DNA from: DRGV01 sp018903055 [NCBI: bacterium]
GTDB taxonomy: Bacteria > UBP18 > UBA7526
Assembly: GCA_018903055.1 (NCBI GenBank)
Contig: JAHIPW010000126.1
Location: forward strand, 1-5,218
Reading direction: 5' to 3'
Length of the DNA stretch: 5,218 nucleotides
Every line of letters starts with the position of its first letter. Position 1 is the first letter of the stretch. Position numbers and translations under genes: made by a program. The notes below the pieces were generated by a model, which saw only the letters and a list, made by a program, of their open reading frames with translations, searched no databases and was not told the DNA's origin. Of this stretch, positions 1 to 5,218 are shown piece after piece.

Positions 1-2
1 TA

Positions 3-707
3 GGTATTGAAGATCCGGATAGTCTATTTAAGAGGAAAGAAGCAAGACTCTTAGATGATAGCGAACGTTCAAATATCTTCTCCTTCAGGGTAAACGAAGG
101 AAGGGTTGTTCTAAAAGAGTATAAGCCCCGGGGAATAGGGAAGACCTGGATTGACATCTATCGACCTTCCAAGGCAATGAGGGAGTTTGTGCTTGGCAAT
201 AGACTTTCGGAGATGGGAATTCCGGTAGCCGAACCCTTGGCGGTTGGAGAGAAGAGAAACTTTCGCTTATTGAAGAAATGCTTTCTAATTACCGAAGAAC
301 TTTCTTTAGGCACCAACTTGAGCCTTCATGTAAATAGCTTTCATACTCTTTTAAATAAGGAAAAGATTAGAGAAAAGAGAGAGTTTATTTCTAAGTTAGC
401 AAAAAGCATCAGAGACATTCATAATAGGGGCTTCACCCATGGAGACCTAAATACCAGCCACATTATGGTAAGAGGAAATAGGTTTTACTATCTCGACTTT
501 GAGAATGCTAGACTTAAAAAGCGGACCTCGGACTTCAGGTGGATAAAGGACTTGAGCCGACTTAATGAATCCATGCCTTCTTATATCACAAGGACAGATA
601 AATTAAGGTTCTATAAGGAGTATGCTAAAGGAAACAAAGCAAAAGAAAAGAAGATAAGAAGATACTTAAAAAGAATTGAGAGCAGAACGATAAAGAAGAA
701 AGGATGA
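3..707 (+). CDS. Lipopolysaccharide kinase (Kdo/WaaP family), 5' partial
   Basis: The frame is open from the first bases, so the gene starts before the window; the ATG at 177 is internal because conserved kinase sequence precedes it. In all 234 codons are visible, against roughly 230-270 residues for the family, so only a short N-terminal piece is missing. Visible protein-kinase-fold marks, in order: the ATP-binding lysine in VVLKEYK (codon 114-116); the helix-C-type glutamate in SKAMREF (183-185), followed by the family-typical GIPVAEPLAVGE; the catalytic loop HGDL with aspartate at 444-446; and the metal-binding aspartate in YLDFE at 495-497. A histidine (459-461) takes the asparagine position five residues after the catalytic Asp; from memory, some WaaP members also have His there. 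Family members phosphorylate Kdo or heptose of LPS core at the cytoplasmic face. The actual substrate cannot be read here, and a more general small-molecule or protein kinase role is possible. The C-terminus is very Lys/Arg-rich. It ends 3 bases before the dehydrogenase gene, implying co-transcription. Confidence 0.85.
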   Translation, partial: GIEDPDSLFKRKEARLLDDSERSNIFSFRVNEGRVVLKEYKPRGIGKTWIDIYRPSKAMREFVLGNRLSEMGIPVAEPLAVGEKRNFRLLKKCFLITEELSLGTNLSLHVNSFHTLLNKEKIREKREFISKLAKSIRDIHNRGFTHGDLNTSHIMVRGNRFYYLDFENARLKKRTSDFRWIKDLSRLNESMPSYITRTDKLRFYKEYAKGNKAKEKKIRRYLKRIESRTIKKKG

Positions 708-710
708 ATT

Positions 711-1988
711 ATGAATTTAAAAGAAAAAATTATTAACAAGAAAGCAAAAATTGGGGTCATGGGTCTGGGATATGTCGGCCTCCCCTTGGCCTGCGAATTT
801 GCCCGGGCAGGATTTAGGGTAACCGGAATAGATATCAATAGAGAAAGAATAAAACGTATCAAAATGGGAAGGCACTATATTGAAGATGTAGGGAGGAAAG
901 GGGTAATTCAACTAATAAAGAAGGAATTTCTGAAACCGACTACTGATTTTAAGGCCCTTAAAGAACTCGATGCAATCATCATCTGTGTTCCTACCCCACT
1001 TAGAAAGACAAAGGATCCCGATATCTCATACGTTGTTTCTGCTACAAAGAAGATCGCCAAATACTTGAAGAATAATCAGCTGATTATCTTGGAGAGCACC
1101 ACTTACCCCGGAACTACACGGGAGGTCATACTTCCCATCCTGAAAGAAACCAGGAAGAGATTTTATCTTGCCTTCTCACCGGAAAGGATTGATCCAGGAA
1201 ATAAAGAATATACCTTAAGGAATACTCCCAAGATAGTCTCAGGGATTACTAAAGAATGCACCCGGATGGCCGAGGCCCTATATAAGGAGATCGTAGACGA
1301 GGTAATCTGCGTCTCCTCAACCGAAGCGGCCGAGATGGTTAAACTCTTAGAGAATACCTTTCGCAGTGTAAATATTGGCCTGGTGAATGAGATGGCTTTG
1401 ATGTGTCATCGGTTGGGCATAGATGTCTGGGAGGTGATCGAGGCCGCTAAGACAAAGCCCTTCGGCTTCATGCCCTTCTATCCCGGTCCGGGATTAGGAG
1501 GCCACTGCATCCCTGTTGACCCCCATTACCTTTCCTGGAAGTTAAAGACCCTGAATTTCTATGCTCGCTTCATCGAACTGGCGGGTGAGATAAATAGTAA
1601 AATGCCTGAGTTTCTGGTAGAGAGAATAGAAGACGCCCTAAATAAGAAAAAGAAAGCTCTTAAAGGTTCAAAGGTCTTAATCTTAGGAGTGGCCTACAAA
1701 AGAGATGTCTCAGATACTCGAGAATCACCCGCCCTGGATGTCATCAGGATACTTCAGAAGAAAGGGGCTAAAGTCAGTTATTACGATCCCCACGTTCCCA
1801 ATCTGAGGCTGGATGGAAAGGTGCTCAGATCCCAGAAAACGCTTTCATTAGAAAAACAGGACTGTGTGGTCATTGTTACCGATCATACTGCCTTTGATTA
1901 TCCTGCGATTGTGAAGAGGGCCAGGTTAATCATTGATAGCCGGAATGCAACAAAGGGAATAAAAAGCAGAAAGATTGTCAAACTCTGA
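711..1988 (+). CDS. wbpA: Nucleotide-sugar dehydrogenase, UDP-N-acetyl-D-glucosamine 6-dehydrogenase type
   Basis: This is predicted to oxidise C6 of a UDP-sugar to the uronic acid using two NAD+, supplying precursors for O-antigen, capsule or other surface glycans in the cytoplasm. The 425 residues match the usual family length. The N-terminal Rossmann domain (about 12-190) has GLGYVG at 18-23 and the NAD ribose-binding Asp41 in GIDIN. VPTPL, ESTTYPGTT and FSPERIDPG follow. The central domain carries Lys211 in KLLENTFR and the catalytic Cys266 in GGHCIPVDP. The C-terminal UDP-binding domain (about 315-420) begins with LKGSKVLILG and includes AYKRDVSDTRESPA. All expected catalytic residues are present. 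The motif variants, especially STTYPGTT and SPERIDPGN, fit WbpA/WbpO/TviB enzymes better than UDP-glucose dehydrogenase, but whether the substrate is UDP-GlcNAc, UDP-GalNAc or another sugar is inference. The ATG at 711 is chosen because AAAGGA at 699-704 sits 6 bases upstream. The TGA overlaps ATG 1988 by one base (TGATG). Confidence 0.92.
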   Translation: MNLKEKIINKKAKIGVMGLGYVGLPLACEFARAGFRVTGIDINRERIKRIKMGRHYIEDVGRKGVIQLIKKEFLKPTTDFKALKELDAIIICVPTPLRKTKDPDISYVVSATKKIAKYLKNNQLIILESTTYPGTTREVILPILKETRKRFYLAFSPERIDPGNKEYTLRNTPKIVSGITKECTRMAEALYKEIVDEVICVSSTEAAEMVKLLENTFRSVNIGLVNEMALMCHRLGIDVWEVIEAAKTKPFGFMPFYPGPGLGGHCIPVDPHYLSWKLKTLNFYARFIELAGEINSKMPEFLVERIEDALNKKKKALKGSKVLILGVAYKRDVSDTRESPALDVIRILQKKGAKVSYYDPHVPNLRLDGKVLRSQKTLSLEKQDCVVIVTDHTAFDYPAIVKRARLIIDSRNATKGIKSRKIVKL

Positions 1989-2033
1989 TGTTTGATAGAA
2001 AGTCTTTTAACTATGGAATGGAACGGGCAGGAA

Positions 2034-2039
2034 AAGGAG
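2034..2039 (+). promoter_or_regulatory. Ribosome binding site that decides the start of the first AsmA-like gene
   Basis: AAGGAG lies 5 bases before the ATG at 2045. The earlier in-frame ATG at 1988, which overlaps the dehydrogenase stop, has only a poor purine stretch upstream. From 2045 the protein begins MRRKRW followed directly by the membrane segment, as does the downstream paralogue (MKKPIK). This supports 2045 over 1988, and also over the ATG at 2018. Confidence 0.7.
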
Positions 2040-2044
2040 AAAAG

Positions 2045-4585
2045 ATGAGAAGAAAGAGATGGTTAAGAATCACTCTAAGTATCATATTAATTCTTGTTGT
2101 TGCTGTTGGGATAATTGTTACCTTAGTCCCCATCTCGCCAAGGATGCTTTCTAAGTTTGGGATTTCTTTGGATGAGGTCTTAGCCAAGGTAGAGATTAAA
2201 TTAGGCCGCAAGGTAAGCATAGAAGACTTCCGGCTATATCTCTTAAGGGGTGGGACGCTTGAGAACATCGAGATTGCCAACCATAAGGATTTCTCTAAAA
2301 CCCCCTTCTTCAAGACAGATAAGATGGTAGTTAAATATGCTCTCCTTCCTCTAATCCACAAGGAAATAGTCATCAAGAAGGTTGTTCTGGTCAAACCCCA
2401 AATCCTCATTGAGAGGGATAAAGAGGGCCAGTGGAGCTTCTCCGACCTTGTAACCACAGATACCTCAGTTCAGAGTTCGCCTCTCGTCCCGAGGGGACTC
2501 GAGGTCCCCGGGGGAGAGTTGGGAGTTCGGAGTAACAGTGATTTTGTAAGTAATGTCTCCGAACACCGAACTCACCTCGTGCCGAGCACTCGGTGCGAGG
2601 CAAGCCCGATTACATCGGGGCGTGCTCCGAACTATATATTTTCTCAAGCCTATGCTGCCGCAAAAGAGGAGAAGCCGAAGAAAATGGCAGTTACTGTTTC
2701 TAGTGTTGCCATTCAAAAGGGGAGGATCATCTTTAACGATGAAGTTATCCCTCAGATTATGAGCATAGAGGACATCGACATCTTAGTAAGTAATATCTCA
2801 CAAAAGGAGAAAGCGGACTTCGATATCAGTTTAAATATCCCGGAAGAGATGGCATCGCCCTTAAAGATAAAGGCCTCTCTCAACCCTTTTACCCTAAAGG
2901 AAACAAGAGACATAGATGCCAGAATAGATGTTGATGGCTTAGATTTGGTCTATTTCGCCCCTTACTATCAATCCTTCCTTCCTGGGAAACTCCAGAGCGC
3001 AAAACTAAATATTGGTCTAGATTTAGGATTAAAGGAAAAGATATCCGCTAAAGGAAAAATTGCCTTAAACAATCTTGTCTTTATTCCCACCAAAGGAATA
3101 CCTCTCCCTATAAAATTTGAGAGTCTGGCTGTCGATCATGATCTGGGGATCGATTTAGAGAAAAGTAATATTGACATAGAGAAGTTAAACTTAAATTTAG
3201 AGGGTATCTCTTTTAATGCTAAAGGCGAGATAAAGGACTTCAAAAAGGAAAGGATATTGAGTCTTTCCCTTTGTAGTGACCAGATTTCACTGGAGAAGGC
3301 AAAGGGCCTTGCCTCTTCTTTTGTTAGGGCACCCATTCTAAAGGAGATCAAGGCCGAAGGGACCATTGATCTAAAAGTCAATCTAAAAGGGAAATTAAAG
3401 GAACTTGAGATAGACGGGGTGCTCAACCTGAACGATGATACCATTAAGTATGCTAAACTTACCCAGCCTTTGAGCAATATAAAGTCGAGCATAAAATTCG
3501 ATAAGAAAGATATTGCTATCCCAAGACTCTCCGCCAATCTGGGAAGTTCTACCCTGGTCTTGAAAGGCAGAATTATTAACTTTAGGAAGCCAGAATTAAA
3601 TCTTCTCTTGACCTCTGATAAATTGGTTCTAAATGAACTGGCCAATATCGCTGCTAAGCCCGGAGCGAAGAAAGGGCCGGCCATAGAGGGCATCGCCTCG
3701 CTAAATACTAAGATAACTGGCCCCACAAAGAAGATAAACCTCGCCGGAGACATTGGTATTCCCAAGCTCAAAGTTGATAAACTGGAGCTGTCGAATACTG
3801 ACTTAAACTATAGTTTCCAGTTAGCAGAGAGACTCCTTAATATCAAATCCCTTAAGACCAATCTCTATCAAGGGAGCCTCAATACCTCTGGCAGCTTGAA
3901 TCTATCCGACCCTAAGAAATTAGGGTATGCCCTAAAGACCGATGCTCAGGGAATTGACCTAAATGAGCTCTTGGCCGCCAATACCAACCTGAAGGATAAA
4001 TTCTACGGCACCCTGGGGTTGGATTTGGAGATTAAGGGTAAAGGAACGGATAAAGAAGCATTAGAAAAGACCTGGGGAAAGGGCTATCTGAATCTCGCTG
4101 ATGGGAAGATTACCGGCATCCCCGTCCAGAAGGAACTCATCAAATTCTTACTGAGTATCCTCCAGATACCAGAGATAAAAGAGATCCACTACGATAGCCT
4201 CTCTGGCCACTTCAATCTGGCAGGAGGAGAAGTAAAGACAGATGACTTCTTATTGGATGGTAAGGAGATGAAGGTCTTAGCCTCGGGAAGCTACTTTCTC
4301 GATGGAGGATTGGATTTCGATGTTATGGTCAAGCCCACTCCCTTCTTGATCGGCGCCTCTTCCATCCCTCCCCATCTGAAGGACGAGAGAGGGAATGCAG
4401 TGATTCCTTTCAGGTTAACGGGCACCACCCAGAAACCCAAACTCACGCCCAAATGGGAGAAGATGATTGAAAAGGCAATCAAGACCGAGGCAGAGAAGCA
4501 ATTAGAAAAGGCAGTGGGGAAGGAGGGAACAGAGGCAATCAAGGAGGTAATCAAAGGCGTCGAAGATCTCTTCAAAAAGAAGTAA
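2045..4585 (+). CDS. AsmA-like membrane-anchored envelope protein (first of a tandem pair)
   Basis: The protein has 846 residues from the preferred ATG (865 if ATG 1988 is used). A positively charged N-terminus (MRRKRW) precedes one membrane segment at about 5-29, so the bulk should lie in the periplasm. Residues of about 35-135 are an AsmA-type N-terminal domain (LGRKVSIED, LPLIHKEIVIKK, an ILIERDKEG-type segment, then W-F). A linker at about 136-210 contains the repeat-derived segment (141-197). A long beta-rich region of repeated Leu/Ile/Lys strands follows, and at about 676-800 a C-terminal AsmA-like domain (GKGYLNLADGKITGI, GVEVKTDD-like strands reading GGEVKTDDF, and FLLDGKEMKV). The last 45 residues are a charged, probably helical tail. 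Family knowledge: AsmA/TamB/YhdP proteins form long grooves implicated in phospholipid transport to the outer membrane or in membrane homeostasis. This gene's specific cargo is unknown. It follows the dehydrogenase closely, so it is probably in the same operon. The family call is confident; exact domain limits are estimates. Confidence 0.8.
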   Translation: MRRKRWLRITLSIILILVVAVGIIVTLVPISPRMLSKFGISLDEVLAKVEIKLGRKVSIEDFRLYLLRGGTLENIEIANHKDFSKTPFFKTDKMVVKYALLPLIHKEIVIKKVVLVKPQILIERDKEGQWSFSDLVTTDTSVQSSPLVPRGLEVPGGELGVRSNSDFVSNVSEHRTHLVPSTRCEASPITSGRAPNYIFSQAYAAAKEEKPKKMAVTVSSVAIQKGRIIFNDEVIPQIMSIEDIDILVSNISQKEKADFDISLNIPEEMASPLKIKASLNPFTLKETRDIDARIDVDGLDLVYFAPYYQSFLPGKLQSAKLNIGLDLGLKEKISAKGKIALNNLVFIPTKGIPLPIKFESLAVDHDLGIDLEKSNIDIEKLNLNLEGISFNAKGEIKDFKKERILSLSLCSDQISLEKAKGLASSFVRAPILKEIKAEGTIDLKVNLKGKLKELEIDGVLNLNDDTIKYAKLTQPLSNIKSSIKFDKKDIAIPRLSANLGSSTLVLKGRIINFRKPELNLLLTSDKLVLNELANIAAKPGAKKGPAIEGIASLNTKITGPTKKINLAGDIGIPKLKVDKLELSNTDLNYSFQLAERLLNIKSLKTNLYQGSLNTSGSLNLSDPKKLGYALKTDAQGIDLNELLAANTNLKDKFYGTLGLDLEIKGKGTDKEALEKTWGKGYLNLADGKITGIPVQKELIKFLLSILQIPEIKEIHYDSLSGHFNLAGGEVKTDDFLLDGKEMKVLASGSYFLDGGLDFDVMVKPTPFLIGASSIPPHLKDERGNAVIPFRLTGTTQKPKLTPKWEKMIEKAIKTEAEKQLEKAVGKEGTEAIKEVIKGVEDLFKKK
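2481..2518 (+). repeat. Hairpin within left half of the palindromic element
   Basis: GGGGAC (2493-2498) and GTCCCC (2504-2509) form a perfect 6-base-pair stem around the loop TCGAG. CTCTC (2481-2485) and GAGAG (2514-2518) can close an outer stem. An alternative small hairpin, CTCG/CGAG, is possible at 2483-2493. In RNA this would be a stable GC-rich structure inside the reading frame. Confidence 0.6.
2516..2573 (+). repeat. Internal inverted repeat joining the two halves of the element
   Basis: The 17 bases at 2516-2532 (starting GAGTTGGGAGTTCGG) match the reverse complement of 2557-2573 (CTCCGAACACCGAACTC) at 15 of 17 positions. They are separated by a 24-base AT-rich spacer (2533-2556). 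Each arm also resembles the nearest terminal repeat, so the element reads as two repeat-bounded units facing each other. Confidence 0.65.
2575..2600 (+). repeat. Near-perfect 12-base-pair hairpin in right half of the element
   Basis: CCTCGTGCCGAG (2575-2586) pairs with CTCGGTGCGAGG (2589-2600) over 12 positions as RNA, ten Watson-Crick and two G-U. The central CA gives a tight loop unless the top pairs open. It is the strongest single stem in the window. No T-run follows, so it is not a normal terminator, and it lies inside a gene. Confidence 0.7.
2605..2619 (+). repeat. Small perfect hairpin in right half of the element
   Basis: CCCGAT (2605-2610) and ATCGGG (2614-2619) are a perfect 6-base inverted repeat around the loop TAC. 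It stands 4 bases after the 12-base-pair hairpin and directly before the right terminal repeat. Confidence 0.6.
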
Positions 4586-4635
4586 CACGAATACACACGA
4601 ACTGTCAAGCAAAAATGTAATAAACAAATCACGAA

Positions 4636-4664
4636 TTAACGCAAATAGACCTACATTACATAAT
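4636..4664 (+). promoter_or_regulatory. Possible sigma-70-type promoter before the second AsmA-like gene
   Basis: TTAACG (4636-4641, 4 of 6 to TTGACA) and CATAAT (4659-4664, 5 of 6 to TATAAT) are 17 bases apart. This is a plausible but weak match in AT-rich DNA, where chance matches are common. If real, it would give the second AsmA-like gene expression independent of the upstream genes. Confidence 0.25.
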
Positions 4665-4717
4665 TTATCCGTGGCAAATACGCACCTTCGGTAAGCAGTA
4701 AAAATAAATCCGTGTTT

Positions 4718-4725
4718 AAGGAGGG
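4718..4725 (+). promoter_or_regulatory. Strong ribosome binding site of the second AsmA-like gene
   Basis: AAGGAGGG, an essentially full Shine-Dalgarno match, stands 6 A-rich bases before the ATG at 4732 and fixes that start. It is the best ribosome site in the window, suggesting efficient translation of this copy. Confidence 0.8.
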
Positions 4726-4731
4726 AAAAAA

Positions 4732-5218
4732 ATGAAGAAACCAATTAAAATTGTAGGCATTATTCTTGGGATGATTGTTGTCCTTGTCATCTCGCTCTGT
4801 ATCATTCCCATCACATCACCGAAACTGAAGGACCTGGCCTTAGCAAAGGCGAAGTCTGCCCTGGGCAGAGAAGTGACCATAGAACGGGTGAGGATTGTCC
4901 TTTTGCGAGGCATAAGGTTAGACAAGGTGACGGTGGCTAACAAGGAAGGTTTTGCCAAAGAGCCCCTCTTTGAAGGAAAGAGGGTTGTCGTCAAGTATGA
5001 ACTCCTCCCCCTGCTCCATAGGGAATTGGTCATCAAAAAGGTCGTTCTGCTTGAGCCAAAGATCCTTTTGGAGAGGAATCGTGATGGAGTCTGGAACTTC
5101 TCTGGTATAGGAAAAAAAGCAGAGGCCAAGCCAGAGACGAAGCCTGTTGCTGAAAAAGGAGAAGGGAAAGCAGAGGCGAAGAAGGGATTGACCCTGACCA
5201 TCTCCCGAGTGGCTATCA
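4732..5218 (+). CDS. AsmA-like membrane-anchored envelope protein (second of a tandem pair), 3' partial
   Basis: The frame is open from ATG 4732 to the window end (162 full codons) with no stop, so the C-terminal part is missing. The protein starts MKKPIK, then has one membrane segment at about 6-26 (KIVGIILGMIVVLVI), placing the rest in the periplasm. Residues of about 38-125 form the AsmA-type N-terminal domain: LGREVTIERV, LLRGIRLDKV, VVVKYELLPLLHRELVIKK, an ILLERNRDG-type segment, then W-F. In a hand alignment of about 86 residues over this domain, about half are identical to the product of the gene at 2045-4585, so the two are tandem paralogues. A 29-residue Lys/Glu/Ala/Pro-rich linker follows, then LTLTISRVAI, which matches the upstream copy just past its repeat-derived linker. 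Function by family: lipid transport or outer membrane homeostasis. The specific role is unknown. Confidence 0.8.
   Translation, partial: MKKPIKIVGIILGMIVVLVISLCIIPITSPKLKDLALAKAKSALGREVTIERVRIVLLRGIRLDKVTVANKEGFAKEPLFEGKRVVVKYELLPLLHRELVIKKVVLLEPKILLERNRDGVWNFSGIGKKAEAKPETKPVAEKGEGKAEAKKGLTLTISRVAI

Larger units (their letters stand above)
2467..2633 (+). repeat. GC-rich palindromic insertion element (MITE/BIME/RPE-like) inside the AsmA-like gene
   Basis: The segment is bounded by imperfect terminal inverted repeats: AGTTCAGAGTTCGC at 2467-2480 and GCGTGCTCCGAACT at 2620-2633, matching at 11 of 14 positions when one is reverse-complemented. Between them lie several hairpins and a 17-base internal inverted repeat (see separate entries). 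The core motif GTTCGS/CCGAAC occurs five times: at 2475 and 2525 forward, and at 2559, 2566 and 2627 reverse. By hand count 98 of 167 bases are G or C (about 59%), clearly above the flanking gene. It encodes no protein of its own large enough to be a transposase, so it would be non-autonomous. No convincing target-site duplication is visible. It is translated as part of the host gene, with Arg codons CGG, CGA and CGT where the host uses mainly AGA/AGG. Whether it recurs elsewhere in the genome cannot be seen here, and the exact ends are uncertain by a few bases. Confidence 0.65.
4586..4731 (+). other. AT-rich intergenic region between the two AsmA-like genes
   Basis: These 146 bases hold no gene. 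Just after the stop, CACGAA occurs three times (4586-4591, 4596-4601, 4630-4635). The near-complementary ATCCGTG occurs twice (4667-4673 and 4708-4714), giving a loose inverted arrangement that may be remnants of a short interspersed or tandem repeat. ATGTAAT (4615-4621) and ATTACAT (4655-4661) form a 7-base inverted repeat with a wide spacer. No stem followed by a T-run is seen, so there is no recognisable intrinsic terminator. A weak promoter candidate and a strong ribosome binding site are listed separately. Confidence 0.5.

Noticed and set aside
611-911. Two minus-strand frames (64 and 83 codons) with hydrophobic stretches at the kinase/dehydrogenase junction.
   Set aside because: They overlap the conserved Rossmann domain on the + strand. 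Their hydrophobic runs are the complement of Lys-rich codons.
2475-2515. Peptide LVPRG and restriction-like sites (CTCGAG, CCCGGG) suggesting a cloning-vector or thrombin-site contaminant.
   Set aside because: The codons do not match common tag sequences, the surrounding palindromes continue well beyond, and the frame runs through natural gene sequence on both sides. Coincidence in a GC-rich palindrome is simpler.
2467-2633. CRISPR-type array or a structured regulatory RNA instead of a repeat element.
   Set aside because: There are no regularly spaced direct repeats with unique spacers, and the segment is in the middle of a translated gene without a promoter or terminator of its own.
3136-3771. 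Long minus-strand open frame (211 codons) opposite the first AsmA-like gene.
   Set aside because: It lies fully within a well-supported + strand gene and its product resembles no family I recognise. It is a shadow of the coding strand.
4570-4590. CTTC-AAAAA-GAAG at the end of the first AsmA-like gene as a terminator.
   Set aside because: The stem is only 4 base pairs, lies inside the coding end, and no T-run follows.
4603-4608. TGTCAA read on the minus strand as a TTGACA -35 box.
   Set aside because: No acceptable -10 hexamer lies at 16-18 bases downstream on that strand and there is no minus-strand gene to serve.
4716-5201. Minus-strand open frame (161 codons) over the second AsmA-like gene.
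   Set aside because: The + strand frame has a strong ribosome site, a membrane anchor and clear homology to the upstream paralogue, so the reverse frame is a shadow.

Overview
The window shows four genes on the + strand of what looks like a Gram-negative (diderm) bacterium. Diderm is inferred from an LPS-kinase-type protein and two AsmA-type envelope proteins. Arginine is written mostly with AGA/AGG, ATA isoleucine is frequent, and base composition is moderate and slightly AT-rich. The combination would fit an uncultivated lineage such as Omnitrophota, but that placement is a low-confidence impression and not something I can demonstrate.

Layout: (1) 3-707, the 3' part of a WaaP/Kdo-kinase-family gene whose start lies before the window; (2) 711-1988, a complete nucleotide-sugar dehydrogenase of the UDP-N-acetylglucosamine 6-dehydrogenase (WbpA) type; (3) 2045-4585, a complete, large AsmA-like membrane-anchored protein; (4) 146 bases of AT-rich intergenic DNA holding short repeated motifs and a weak promoter candidate; (5) 4732 to the window end, the 5' part of a second AsmA-like gene that is clearly a paralogue of the first. 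Genes 1-3 are nearly contiguous (3-base gap, then a 1-base overlap or 56-base gap depending on the start chosen) and are probably one transcript. Gene 4 has its own strong ribosome binding site after the gap.

Together the genes suggest an envelope locus. A sugar-phosphorylating kinase and a UDP-sugar acid synthesis enzyme would serve surface polysaccharide or LPS core. The AsmA-like proteins belong to a superfamily linked to lipid movement between inner and outer membrane.

The most unusual item is at 2467-2633 inside the first AsmA-like gene: a GC-rich, strongly palindromic segment of about 167 bases with imperfect terminal inverted repeats, nested inverted repeats and several hairpins. It is translated in frame and lies exactly in the linker where the downstream paralogue has a short Lys/Glu/Ala-rich spacer. 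It looks like a small interspersed repeat (MITE-, BIME- or RPE-like) that inserted into a protein gene without breaking it.
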